Assembly: GCA_903840355.1 (NCBI GenBank) | Contig: CAIMFJ010000005.1 | Location: 1 to 64,000, forward strand | Source: an uncultured Opitutia bacterium | GTDB lineage: Bacteria > Verrucomicrobiota > Verrucomicrobiia > Opitutales > UBA953 | Reading direction: 5' to 3' | Length of the DNA: 64,000 bases | Shown: positions 1 through 8,140 of the stretch, in pieces | Numbering within the stretch: position 1 is the first letter of the stretch | How the letters are laid out: each line of letters opens with the position of its first letter | Position numbers and translations under genes: made by a program | The notes under the pieces: model-generated | Told to the model about the DNA's origin: nothing | Database searches by the model: none | What the model saw: the letters and a program-made list of their open reading frames with translations, nothing else

Positions 1-1
1 C

Positions 2-106
2 TACCTCACCCCGGACGAACTCATGGGCGGGGAACCGGGCCTGCGGCCCAGTGGCTTGACACAAGAACCCTCCAAAACTACCTTACCTGAAGCGACCCAA
101 CTGTAA
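2..106 (+). CDS. C-terminal end of an unidentified protein (partial)
   Basis: An open frame enters from the left edge and stops at TAA 104-106. The 34 visible residues begin YLTPDELMGGEPG and end in LPEATQL. No start codon is visible because the gene would begin outside the window. It converges on kdpA and overlaps its last 24 bases. I do not recognise the protein, and such a short open frame could be chance. It matters because the place where kdpA normally continues is occupied by sequence that is open on the opposite strand. Confidence 0.3.
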   Translation, partial: YLTPDELMGGEPGLRPSGLTQEPSKTTLPEATQL

Positions 107-1480
107 CATTACGGTTGGCCCCACAAACCGTCCCCGATCAATGCCACTGCGTCCGGCTTCGAGATAAAATGAGCCGACGCAGCCTAATAGCACGAGACCG
201 CAGGGAAGTAGTACGGCGATAGCCGCCGCACAGACTTCATGGGATTCGATTTTTTTGCCGAGGTATTCGGGCGTTCGACCTACCATCAAGCCTGCCAAGA
301 AAACCGTGAGCGTAATCATCATCACCATGCCGTAGAGTCCAGATCCTACGCCCCCGAACACGATTTCACCTAACAACATGTTCAGGCAAGCCACCCCGGT
401 CGTAATGGGGGATAGTGAGCCTTGGGAAGCATTGGTGGCCCCAGTGGAGGTAGCGGTAGTCACTTGGGACCAAACGACACTAGAGACTACACCATGGCGC
501 GTTTCTTTGCCTTCCATGGTAATATTTTTGCCAGCTTCAATTAAGCCGTTCGCGGGGTGAGTTTCGGCGTAAAGTGAGCAAGCAATCGCAGTGGTTAAGA
601 ATAGGCCCATCACCGCTAAAATAGCCCAGGCGTGCTTATGCGCTTTAGTCATCCGACCGAAGGCATCCACGCAGGCTGCGGGCAGAAATAACATCGCAAA
701 GATTTCCAAAAAGTTGGTCAGAGGAGTTGGGTTTTCAAAGGGGTGAGCGGAGTTGGCGCCAAAAAAGCCTCCTCCGTTGGTCCCGATTTGTTTAATCGCA
801 ATTTGCGAAGCTGCTGGACCGAGAGGAATGGTTTGCGTGGTCCCTTCGAGGGTGTGGGCTATGGCATAGGGTCGGAAGGACATGACCACCCCTTGTGACA
901 GCAGAACCACTGCGAGAATAAAACAGAGTGGAAGTAGGACGTAGAGCGTAGTACGTGTAAGATTGGCCCAGAAGTTGCCTAAGCTTGAAACTTGATTTTG
1001 TCGCAGACCTCGGGCAAGCGCTGCAATGACGGTGATGCCTGTCGCGGCACTCAAAAAATTTTGGACGCCGACACCCAGCATCTGGCTAAAATAACTTAAC
1101 TGACTTTCGCCTGCGTAGGTTTGCCAATTGGTATTTGTAACAAAAGAAACCGCGGTATTGAGGGCGACGCCAAGGTCCAAGTTGCCTACCTGCTGAGGGT
1201 TGAGGGGGAGAAAACTTTGAAAAGATAAAAGACCCAGTAAGATGACGATTCCAGCCAAGTTGAAACTGACCAATGCAAGTGCGTATTGCCGCCAGGACAT
1301 GTCCTCATGGGGGTTGATGCCAAGCAGGCGGTAGAGCAGGGTTTCTAGGTGCCCAATCCATTTGAGGAAATTAGGGATTTCGCCTTCAAGGACTCGGACC
1401 ATCCATGATCCCGCAAAAGGGGTGGTAGCGATCAGGAGCGCCGGCAAAAGAATGAGCAGCGTAAGGTCGTAGGAATTCAC
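83..1480 (-). pseudogene. kdpA: Truncated K+-transporting ATPase subunit A (KdpA)
   Basis: KdpA is the inner-membrane, K+-binding and translocating subunit of the Kdp P-type ATPase. The 465 residues follow the family closely: LNPQQ, an N-terminal LNTAVSFVTNTNWQ loop, the filter segment TNGGGFFGANSAHPFENPTP, and GEIVFGGVGSGLYG then GRTPEYLGKKIE. Homology stops just after AGRSGID and the frame ends about 18 residues later at TAA. Usual length is near 557-600, so roughly 100 residues are missing, including the last pore loop (NNNGSAFAG in other KdpA). I could not restore that loop in another frame, and no kdpB follows, since the next open frame converges from the other strand. Family identity is certain. 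That it is inactive is an inference. Confidence 0.85.
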
Positions 1481-1598
1481 CTAATAATTATAGGTCTTTT
1501 CAGGGGAATTTCACAGTTAACATGCCCCCTTAAATCACTAATTTAATATTAAAAACCTTATTTTACTGGGTGATTTAACCTATGTTTTAACACCTTAA

Positions 1599-1628
1599 TT
1601 GACACACAGTCTAAGATTTGCTTAAAAA
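1599..1628 (+). promoter_or_regulatory. Candidate sigma-70-type promoter for the DUF535 gene
   Basis: A perfect TTGACA -35 element lies at 1599-1604. After an 18-base spacer there is a weak -10 box TAAAAA at 1623-1628. It sits in an AT-rich gene-free stretch (1481-1779) and points at the DUF535 gene 150 bases downstream, with three tandem 14-bp repeats in between. The -10 match is only 4 of 6, so this is a reasonable candidate and no more. Confidence 0.4.
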
Positions 1629-1660
1629 TCATCATTAGGTAGCAAAACTATAAAAATTAT

Positions 1661-1702
1661 ATAAGAATTGCCATATAAGAATTGCCATATAGGAATTGCC
1701 AT
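1661..1702 (+). repeat. Three tandem 14-bp repeats (ATAAGAATTGCCAT)
   Basis: Units at 1661-1674, 1675-1688 and 1689-1702 are identical except for one A-to-G change in the third. They lie in the presumed 5' leader of the DUF535 gene, downstream of the candidate promoter. The spacing of 14 bases is not a whole number of helical turns. They could be a protein-binding array or a simple slippage product; the sequence does not decide. Confidence 0.9.
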
Positions 1703-1779
1703 TAAGGTAGGCTTAAAAAAATTGGGAGAAACAATCCTATAAACCAAATAAGTAGCAGGCCTCCCCATCTTCCATCGAA

Positions 1780-2685
1780 ATGCAATTTAGCCACTGGCGT
1801 GCTTTTAATTTATCTTGGAACTTAACCCATAGGTTTAGTCCCCACCGTGGATGGTCGGGCTGTTTGGGGCGTGGTTTATCGGCCTGCTTAAAGCATCGTG
1901 AATATTTGGAGTGGTACCGGTTTATTTCGGCTCCGGAGTTTGCTCTGATTCGGAGTCGAGACTCTTTAGTTTGGTTTAAAGGTTTACGCGGTTATCTTTC
2001 GCGCCGTTGGCCAAGCCAGCGTGTTTATAAGGTTCTCCAGGATACTTATCGCTTCGGTTTAGAGAATCCTGGGCCTTTGCAGCGGGCTTTGTTGTGGGGT
2101 GAGACGATTAAGGTTTTAGACTTACCGATTGATGACGAAGCGGGATCGATGCAGTTGTTTTTAAGTCATGACCCCCTTTTTAAGCGTGAAGGTGAGTGGG
2201 CCTTGACGCTGTGTTGTCCGCAATTAGGCGGCAAATTAGTCTCCTTGGGATTTTCGGTGGAAAACGTTGCAGGAGGTTGGGTTTTATACGCTGGAGCCAT
2301 TCAGCATCATGGTGGAATTTGCCCTGAGCATATTAAACTGGCTCACCGGGCTTTATTTGGCGTTCGCGCTAAATCACTGCTGGTTTATTTACTCGAAGAG
2401 TTTGCCCGTAATCTTGGTTTTAAGCGAATTTTAGGGGCTTCGAATGCCATCCACATGAGCCATCGGAAGCATCTTATCAAGGTGCCCTGGAATCGGATCA
2501 AGTTCGATTACGATCAAACGTGGTTAGATATGCGGGGAACTTTGGTGGAAGATGGTTGGTATGAAATTCCATTGCGTAATCCACGCCGTGCCCCTGCGGA
2601 TATTAAGCCTAATAAACGCACGATGTATAAACGTCGTTATGCTTTCTTGGATCGCGTCGATCAAGCAATGGAAAAAGCCCTATAA
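1780..2685 (+). CDS. VirK/YbjX family protein (DUF535)
   Basis: A 301-residue protein of the DUF535 (VirK/YbjX) family, whose members are mostly linked to envelope stress and antimicrobial-peptide resistance in enterobacteria; the molecular function is not established. Family hallmarks are the central block GGKLVSLGFSVE and YAGAIQHHGG, the RALFGVRAKSLLVYLLEEFAR helix, and the C-terminal FDYDQTWLDMRG...DGWYEIPLRNPRR followed by KRTMYKRRYAFLDRV. No signal peptide or membrane span is evident, so it is probably cytoplasmic. It stands alone, with a promoter candidate and tandem repeats upstream and a hairpin at its stop codon. The ATG at 1780 has no obvious ribosome binding site. Confidence 0.85.
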   Translation: MQFSHWRAFNLSWNLTHRFSPHRGWSGCLGRGLSACLKHREYLEWYRFISAPEFALIRSRDSLVWFKGLRGYLSRRWPSQRVYKVLQDTYRFGLENPGPLQRALLWGETIKVLDLPIDDEAGSMQLFLSHDPLFKREGEWALTLCCPQLGGKLVSLGFSVENVAGGWVLYAGAIQHHGGICPEHIKLAHRALFGVRAKSLLVYLLEEFARNLGFKRILGASNAIHMSHRKHLIKVPWNRIKFDYDQTWLDMRGTLVEDGWYEIPLRNPRRAPADIKPNKRTMYKRRYAFLDRVDQAMEKAL

Positions 2686-2702
2686 CCAGGTGCAGGGCTT
2701 TT
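2673..2702 (+). terminator. Hairpin at the end of the DUF535 gene, probably bidirectional
   Basis: AAAAGCCCT (2673-2681) pairs perfectly with AGGGCTTTT (2694-2702) across a 12-base loop. The left arm overlaps the last codons of the DUF535 gene. A-rich and T-rich arms on both sides let it serve the facing gene (stop at 2729) as well. Confidence 0.6.
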
Positions 2703-2728
2703 AGTCCATGAAGTCGTAAGTGCTTAAC

Positions 2729-3499
2729 TTACTTAGCTGTGGCGCCAATGCGCGACTTGCTGAGTGCTAAGTCGTCAATCCAGACGGTGAAACCTTCACC
2801 GGCGGCGGGTTGATAATTTAGCCAACCAAAGCTCATGCTGTCGTAGTTAGCAGGTAATTCTGCGCCTTCGAATTTACCAGTACCCTTATTGACGGCGATA
2901 TCGGCAACTTCCGTGCCATTAATGTAAAAATGGTAGGACTGCGTGGTGTTATCGACGGACCATTCTGCGAGCGTCCATTCATCGGTGTACTTGGCACGAG
3001 TCTTCGTGCTCACGCCGAATTCTTTGCGTTTTGAGGGTTGGACATTGTAGAGCCAGGCATAGGTTCCAGCGGTGTTGTAACTGTTACCCATCATGCGGAT
3101 TTCAATGGGGTCATTGAAAAGCGGTGAGCTTGCTTTGCCACTGACGAAGGTGGTGTGGATTGAACCAGTGGTCTTGCCTTCAGGGACGAGTGGCAACGGG
3201 GCGGGGAGTTTGACTTTAAAATAAAGTCGACCCCAGAACTGGCCACCTAAGGCGGTGAGTTCAGGGCCAGCTTGTTTGACGAGGGTTCGAGGGCCTTTGA
3301 CGGCGGGGTTTAATTGCAGGCAGTGTTTGCCGCTATGGGCGTTGCCTTCGACGACTTCGACCGAACCATTTTTCGTAAACCCTTTGGGGATTTGGCCCAC
3401 GGGGGTAGACTCAAAGTCTTCGTTGATGATTAACTTGGCGGCGGAGTTATCCGCGGCGAAAGTTACGGCGGCGGGTAAGAGCAGGAGGAATTTTAGCAT
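2729..3499 (-). CDS. Secreted lectin-fold protein, Cip1-like
   Basis: About 256 residues from the chosen ATG (3499), beginning with the signal peptide MLKFLLLLPAAVTFAA. The longer in-frame start (3565) is rejected because it would overlap the terminator at 3562-3587. The mature part reads like a concanavalin/jelly-roll domain: an N-terminal DFESTPVGQIPKGF strand, HSGKHCLQL, TYAWLYNVQ, then YHFYINGTEVADI and a closing GFTVWIDDLALSKSRIG. This order resembles the carbohydrate-associated protein Cip1 and polysaccharide-lyase-like folds. I see no certain catalytic residues. Export is well supported; sugar binding is an inference from fold resemblance and the glycan-degrading neighbourhood. Confidence 0.6.
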   Translation of the reverse strand: MLKFLLLLPAAVTFAADNSAAKLIINEDFESTPVGQIPKGFTKNGSVEVVEGNAHSGKHCLQLNPAVKGPRTLVKQAGPELTALGGQFWGRLYFKVKLPAPLPLVPEGKTTGSIHTTFVSGKASSPLFNDPIEIRMMGNSYNTAGTYAWLYNVQPSKRKEFGVSTKTRAKYTDEWTLAEWSVDNTTQSYHFYINGTEVADIAVNKGTGKFEGAELPANYDSMSFGWLNYQPAAGEGFTVWIDDLALSKSRIGATAK

Positions 3500-3561
3500 G
3501 AGGTTTCGCTTTGAGGCGTAAATGATAGTTGGCATTGGTCGAGACGGGAATCGTGAAAAAT

Positions 3562-3587
3562 ACAAGGGCCCCGATAGGGGCCCTTGT
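3562..3587 (-). terminator. Strong intrinsic terminator after the sedolisin gene
   Basis: ACAAGGGCCCC (3562-3572) pairs over all 11 bases with GGGGCCCTTGT (3577-3587) around a GATA loop. On the minus strand it is followed by ATTTTT. It lies 21 bases past the stop of the protease gene. Confidence 0.85.
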
Positions 3588-3608
3588 TAAGAAGGATCGG
3601 GTAGGTGC

Positions 3609-5030
3609 TCAGCGGTGCCACCAATTACGCCAATTATTCCAGCGGTTGTTCAGCCAGTTCCGGTCATTATCGCCATCGTTATCGTGATCGTGGCCATTGC
3701 TTGGAGGCGTCGGCGTGGGCTGCTTGGGGGGAGTTGGCGTAGGTGCAGGAGGAGTCGGAGGCGTAGGTGCAGGGGGCGTCGGCGTGGGCGTGGGGGTTGT
3801 TGACCCGCTATCTGGTAAGAGGGCAATGCCTGCTAAGAGGTTCTGAGCAATAGGGGAGCCCAAGCCAGTGGTTTCGTCGTAGCCAGTGCCTGCGGAGTAA
3901 GTGCCCGTGTTGCCGCTCGTGATGTCGTCGAAGAATAGCGAGTATTGCGAGGTGCCTTGGTTCGTGGCATTGGCAACCGTGTAGAATGAAGGGTTGGCTT
4001 GGGTCGTAGGGTGGAGCGATTGAGCCACGCGCAGTTCGTCGGCTAAGGCGTACATAGCACTCACGATGGGCGAGCTCGCACTCGTGCCACCCACGGCCCA
4101 CCAACCACTCGTGCCATTGTAAGGGGTGGAGTCGTAGACTGAAACCCCCGTGGCAGGATCGGCTACCGCAGAGACGTCGGGGTAAGCACGGTACGTATTG
4201 CTATTCCAGCCATTTTGGTAGTTTGGGCGGGTGAAGATGGCGCTGAAGCCACCACCACTGCCAGACCAAGCGACTTCAGCTCCAATGCGATTGCCAGCCG
4301 TGTCGAGTGGCAGGGTGGTGCCGCCAACCGCGGTCACGCTGGGGGAAGCTGCAGGCCAGGAGGTGCCTTGCGAAGAACCGCTGTCACCCGAAGAGGCGAA
4401 GAAAGCTACCCCGGTGCGATTGAAATGAGATTCGTAAGCAGACTGACCATTAAACTCAGCGGAGCCCCAACTCATGCTGACCACATTGGCACCCGCGGCG
4501 ACAGCGGCATCCACCGCCGTCATCAAGTCATCTAATGATGCCGAGCGCGCGATGGAGAGGAGGATGGTCGCATTTGGTGCAATGGCGTGAGACCATTCAA
4601 CATCGAGCGAAGTTTCTAAGGCCCAGCCGGCATCAACGGCCGTCGCAGTCGTGCTAGTACGAATGATTTGCAGGGTAGTTGCTGGTAAACCGTATTGCCT
4701 GCTAAAAGTATTGAGGTCGTTTTGAATCGTCGGACTGCCGTACGGCACAATGATGGCAATCGTACGACCAACTCCACCGTTGGGAAGTTGATCGAGACCG
4801 TAAGCGTGACGAATTTGCGTGGGTGAATAGCCGATAGGGCCCGTCGTAGCGCGGGAAGTCACGGTGCGGTGGCGATGCACCGCGGCCGTAGGTTTCACCG
4901 TAGCAGGCGGGACGTAAACATAGCGAGGTTGTTCAAAGATGAAAGACCACCAACTGGTCTGGGATGAAATAACTGGGGTTGCGAAAGCAACGGCCGTAAG
5001 AGCTACTAAAACAGCACGTGGGGTTTTCAT
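3609..5030 (-). CDS. Sedolisin (S53) family serine-carboxyl peptidase, exported
   Basis: A 473-residue exported protease. The signal peptide covers residues 1-22. The catalytic domain runs from about 65 to 405 and shows the sedolisin set: E139 and D143 in ALETSLDVEW, oxyanion D216 in SSGDSG, and nucleophile S317 in GGTSASSP. DDITSG and the closing ETTGLGSP fit the calcium-site region. S53 enzymes usually carry a prodomain of roughly 150-200 residues; only about 40 lie between signal and catalytic domain here. After residue 405 comes a Pro/Thr linker, then DHDNDGDND and a tail rich in Trp, Asn and Arg ending WWHR. The gene has its own terminator. Family assignment is firm; the substrate is unknown. 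Confidence 0.88.
   Translation of the reverse strand: MKTPRAVLVALTAVAFATPVISSQTSWWSFIFEQPRYVYVPPATVKPTAAVHRHRTVTSRATTGPIGYSPTQIRHAYGLDQLPNGGVGRTIAIIVPYGSPTIQNDLNTFSRQYGLPATTLQIIRTSTTATAVDAGWALETSLDVEWSHAIAPNATILLSIARSASLDDLMTAVDAAVAAGANVVSMSWGSAEFNGQSAYESHFNRTGVAFFASSGDSGSSQGTSWPAASPSVTAVGGTTLPLDTAGNRIGAEVAWSGSGGGFSAIFTRPNYQNGWNSNTYRAYPDVSAVADPATGVSVYDSTPYNGTSGWWAVGGTSASSPIVSAMYALADELRVAQSLHPTTQANPSFYTVANATNQGTSQYSLFFDDITSGNTGTYSAGTGYDETTGLGSPIAQNLLAGIALLPDSGSTTPTPTPTPPAPTPPTPPAPTPTPPKQPTPTPPSNGHDHDNDGDNDRNWLNNRWNNWRNWWHR
3700..3800 (-). repeat. Low-complexity GGCGTxGGxG repeat encoding a Pro/Thr linker
   Basis: Degenerate short repeats on the plus strand (GGCGTAGGTGCAGG, GGCGTGGGCGTGG and variants) encode PTP and PAP units of the protease linker on the minus strand. 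Such tracts commonly change length by slippage. Confidence 0.7.
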
Positions 5031-5182
5031 AACAGTTTTTATTTTAACCCGTTTTGAGGGGAGTCAAGGCTGGGCCCCTAAGGATTAGGCAGAAATTATT
5101 AATAAAAATTCTATAAAATTGGGAACTTAGGGGTCTGGTTTTAAAGGGTTCAGAGGGTTAAGATTTCAGCTACTCAATAAAA

Positions 5183-5206
5183 AACTCCACGGTTGAAGGT
5201 GGAGTT
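5183..5206 (-). terminator. Intrinsic terminator after the His-rich protein gene
   Basis: AACTCCAC (5183-5190) pairs with GTGGAGTT (5199-5206) over an 8-base loop. On the minus strand the stem is followed at once by a T tract. A second small hairpin, AGTCCC/GGGACT, lies at 5212-5228 between it and the stop codon at 5244. Confidence 0.8.
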
Positions 5207-5243
5207 AGGGGAGTCCCTCTCCGGGACTTATGAATTTGAGGGT

Positions 5244-5603
5244 TTAGGCGCCAGCTAACGTGCCAGTTCCCGTGGTAGAACCAGTGGAGGTAGGAGTCGT
5301 GCCGTTAGTGGGGGCAGTGACAGGAGCCCCTGCTACTGGGTGGTGATGGTGATGATGGTGGTGACGATGTTCTAACTCGGCTACTTCATGTTTAAGCATA
5401 TGAACTTCGGCTTCCAGGCGACGGATTTCACCCTCTTCGCCATGATTGTGGGGAGCGACGGATTTAGGGGCGGCGCTGGCGGTGGGGCTGAAGGGGCTGG
5501 TGGTCGTGGTGCTAACTGGGGTTGCCGTGCTATCTTCGGCACGACCTAAGGTGGCGAGGCAAAGGAGACTGGCGATGGCTAGGTAGGGCTTGAGATTTTT
5601 CAT
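5244..5603 (-). CDS. Small exported protein with an eight-histidine run
   Basis: A 119-residue protein with a signal peptide (about 1-22, ending GRAED) and a Thr/Ser/Ala-rich stretch. A short coiled-coil-like segment EIRRLEAEVHMLKHEVAELEH (about 59-79) leads into eight consecutive histidines at 81-88, then a Gly/Thr/Pro-rich tail. The His codons alternate CAC and CAT, so the run is not a pure DNA repeat. Periplasmic metal binding or buffering, for example nickel, zinc or copper, is the obvious guess but is only inferred. It has its own terminator and no operon partner. I do not recognise a family. Confidence 0.75.
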   Translation of the reverse strand: MKNLKPYLAIASLLCLATLGRAEDSTATPVSTTTTSPFSPTASAAPKSVAPHNHGEEGEIRRLEAEVHMLKHEVAELEHRHHHHHHHHPVAGAPVTAPTNGTTPTSTGSTTGTGTLAGA

Positions 5604-5744
5604 AGGGGTGAGGTAAAGATGAAACCCCGTCGACCTTGAAGAAGTTACAAAAAGATTATCATTTTATGGTCATGCCATCTAAACCGGTAATGGGGTGAAG
5701 AAAGACGCTGACAGGGCTGGGGTTGATGATTGGGTAGCGGTAAC

Positions 5745-7358
5745 ATGAGGTTGTATTGTTTTACCTTCGGTTGGCTTAGTTTGTGGGGAGTTTTTTCCAG
5801 CCTGACCGCCGAAGAGCAGCCTGCGCGCACGCAACTTTTTGCAGGCTTAGTTCCGCGTTTTGACCTCCAAATTTCCCCTGAAAATATCCAGAAGCTCGTT
5901 AAAGATCCGAAAGTTTTAGTGGAATGTAATTTAGCCGAAGTAGGTCAGCCAGTGATGACGCAGTGTATGATTAAGTTGAAAGGAACCTACGGGAGTTTTC
6001 GACCGATTACTGATCCAAGACCGGGCTTTTCGTTGCGCACTAAGAAAGTAGTCGATGAGCAATACTTCCATGGTATTGCGAAATTTCAGTTAAACAACTG
6101 TGCCCAAGATACGAGTTATTTGCATGAATTGCTAGCGGGAGAAATGGCCCGTCGTGGCGGAATTCCCGCGTCGCGGTGCACTCATGCTTATGTGAGTTTG
6201 AACGGTAAGGTGCTTGGGACTTACGTGTTGAAAGAAGGTTTTGATGGAGACTTTTTAAGAGCCTTTTTTAAGAATCACCGTGGGCATTTGTATGATGGCG
6301 GGTTGCATAATGACATCAGTCCAGACTTGGAGTGCGACCGTGGGAACTTGGCCGATAAAATTAAAATTACAGAATTTACGCAGGCTTTGAATGAATCTGT
6401 CTTAGAGAAGCGGCGAGTGCGCTTACCAAAGATTTTAGATGTGGATGCTTATCTGAGTCATTTAGCGATGGAGGATATTTTAGACCATGTGGATGGCTAT
6501 TCTTACCGGGCGAATAATTACCGTGTGTACGAGGACCCAAGCACGGGTAAGTTTGTCTTTATTCTCCATGGCATGGATATTATGTTTGGGATCGATCCGT
6601 ATTATGGGGGAGGCCATCCACGGCAGTATGTTTTAGCTTCGCCCCTAGCGGCACCGCTTTATCCTGGTTCGAGCGAGACGGCGGTGGCCCGGGCTTTATG
6701 GTCGGATCCCGAGGACATGACCTTGCGTCAACGATTCCGGCAACGAGCTTTAAGAGTATACCAACAAGCCATTGTAGGGGTGGATTGGCCTGCTCGGGCC
6801 TTGTTGGTGGCGGCACATGCCAAAGCCCAAATGATGGAATACGATCCGAAGGAGGCTGCGAAATTCGATGAGCGCGGCCGAGAGGCGGCTGCCCAACTGC
6901 GTGAGCGTTTGGATGCCGTGCACGCTCAATTTGCAGATGTTGAGCAACTTAGTCAGCCCCAGGGGCAGGCAAATTTAGCGAAATATTTTTGGTTTTATAA
7001 TGCCGATCAAGGTGAGGCATCCGAGGTTGGTCAAGGTCGGCAGAATTTTATCCGATTAAAAACCTCGGGAGGGAAGGCCGATGGGAGACTGGCAATGTGT
7101 CTAGAACCCGGTCGTTACCAGTGTTCTTTAACGGCTATGACGCAGGGGATGAAACAGGCGCAACTAGTTTTGCGACTTAGCGGGCAAAGCACGCAGCCTA
7201 ATTTGCCACACCTTGAAGATAACCAAACGGCTAAAGTTCTGACCTATGAATTTAAGGTCGGGACGACGGATGACCCCGTCATCGTTATTGAATTAAAAGG
7301 GCAGGCCGGTGAGGCCTTGATTTCTAAAGACACTATTTTACTCCGTCGGTTGCCATAA
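5745..7358 (+). CDS. CotH-family protein, exported
   Basis: About 537 residues starting at ATG 5745; a TTG five codons earlier is less likely because the signal peptide MRLYCFTFGWLSLWG begins at the ATG. The CotH-like protein-kinase-fold domain (about 30-330) shows the usual order: FDLQISPENIQKL, CMIKLKGTYGSF, FSLRTKK, FQLNNCAQDTSYLHELLAGEMAR, LGTYVLKEGFD, and near the end YLSHLAMEDILDHVDGYSYRANNYRVY with ILHGMDIMFG. Some CotH proteins phosphorylate partner proteins; bacterial exported ones in PVC genomes are uncharacterised. The C-terminal 140 residues look like a separate beta domain. It is monocistronic, with a hairpin directly after the stop. Confidence 0.85.
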   Translation: MRLYCFTFGWLSLWGVFSSLTAEEQPARTQLFAGLVPRFDLQISPENIQKLVKDPKVLVECNLAEVGQPVMTQCMIKLKGTYGSFRPITDPRPGFSLRTKKVVDEQYFHGIAKFQLNNCAQDTSYLHELLAGEMARRGGIPASRCTHAYVSLNGKVLGTYVLKEGFDGDFLRAFFKNHRGHLYDGGLHNDISPDLECDRGNLADKIKITEFTQALNESVLEKRRVRLPKILDVDAYLSHLAMEDILDHVDGYSYRANNYRVYEDPSTGKFVFILHGMDIMFGIDPYYGGGHPRQYVLASPLAAPLYPGSSETAVARALWSDPEDMTLRQRFRQRALRVYQQAIVGVDWPARALLVAAHAKAQMMEYDPKEAAKFDERGREAAAQLRERLDAVHAQFADVEQLSQPQGQANLAKYFWFYNADQGEASEVGQGRQNFIRLKTSGGKADGRLAMCLEPGRYQCSLTAMTQGMKQAQLVLRLSGQSTQPNLPHLEDNQTAKVLTYEFKVGTTDDPVIVIELKGQAGEALISKDTILLRRLP

Positions 7359-7365
7359 CCAAAAA

Positions 7366-7391
7366 AAAGCCCCGAAAACAATCGGGGCTTT
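7366..7391. terminator. Bidirectional intrinsic terminator
   Basis: AAAGCCCCGA (7366-7375) pairs with TCGGGGCTTT (7382-7391). A run of eight A lies to the left and T-rich sequence to the right. On the minus strand the T run is long, so it ends the repeat-protein gene well; it also lies seven bases past the CotH stop. Confidence 0.85.
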
Positions 7392-7412
7392 AGAGATTTA
7401 AAACAGTCCAGT

Positions 7413-8033
7413 TTACTTAGCTTCTTGGCGGAGCTCGCGGAGTTTTTCGATGTTTTCTTTAATTTCAGGATGCGCTTGAAGGTACGCTTGGCGCTCAGCA
7501 GGAGTCATGCCCTTTAACTTGGCCAAATGCTCTTTGAGTTCAGGGTGATTAGCTAAGAAGTCAGCTTTCTTCATGTTGGCTAATTGATCCTTGGCTTGCT
7601 CGCTATTTTGGGCGAGCGCATGGTACTTTTGAACAGCTTCTTTAATTTCAGGATGGGCTTGGAGGTAGGCTTGGCGCTCAGCTGGACTCATCGACTTAAG
7701 CTTTTCGAGGTGCTCTTTGAGTTCAGGGTGCTCCTTAAGCATTTCCGCGGCACGATCACTGCGCATTTTATCGGCGATTTCAGGATGGGCCTTGAAGTAT
7801 TCAGCACGCTCGGCTGGGCTGAGGTTTTTCAGCTTTTCAAAGTGTTCTTTAAGTTCAGGGTGGTTACCTAGGAATTGCTTCCGTTCTTCTTCCGACATGT
7901 CTTTGATGCGATCGATGCCTTCGCCGGGACGGACTTCATTGGCTTTAGCGCCTTCTTTTTCCGCGGCGATCACCGTGGGCTGACTGACTAAGGAGCCGAG
8001 TGCTAAGAGGGTAAGGAGGTAGCGAAGTTTCAT
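7413..8033 (-). CDS. Exported helical repeat protein (HPELKEH repeats)
   Basis: A 206-residue protein with a signal peptide (1-24). The rest is charged and helical. A 29-residue unit occurs three times, at about 58-85, 102-130 and 163-191. The consensus is HPELKEHLxKLKxMSPAER followed by QAYLQAHPEIKE. The second and third copies are nearly identical, which is visible in the DNA too. No cysteine, lipobox or transmembrane span is seen after the signal. It may form an extended periplasmic helical rod or bind a ligand through the regularly spaced His-Pro-Glu motifs. I do not recognise a named family. It is monocistronic with a strong terminator. Confidence 0.75.
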   Translation of the reverse strand: MKLRYLLTLLALGSLVSQPTVIAAEKEGAKANEVRPGEGIDRIKDMSEEERKQFLGNHPELKEHFEKLKNLSPAERAEYFKAHPEIADKMRSDRAAEMLKEHPELKEHLEKLKSMSPAERQAYLQAHPEIKEAVQKYHALAQNSEQAKDQLANMKKADFLANHPELKEHLAKLKGMTPAERQAYLQAHPEIKENIEKLRELRQEAK

Positions 8034-8140
8034 AGGGTGTTGGTTTCGATAATAGAACCCCCGCTTGAGGGGAAAGTTGCAAAGAAGTTAAAAATAAATC
8101 CGGGTGACATTACGTGGTGGCTGCTGCTACAAGTAAAGTC

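Noticed and set aside
83-190. Simple frameshift in kdpA that could be repaired to a full-length gene
   Set aside because: Neither alternative frame yields the NNNGSAFAG loop or later spans in the remaining bases, so a single-base error does not explain the loss within this window.
1661-1702. CRISPR-like array
   Set aside because: The repeats are only 14 bases and directly abut, with no spacers and no cas genes.
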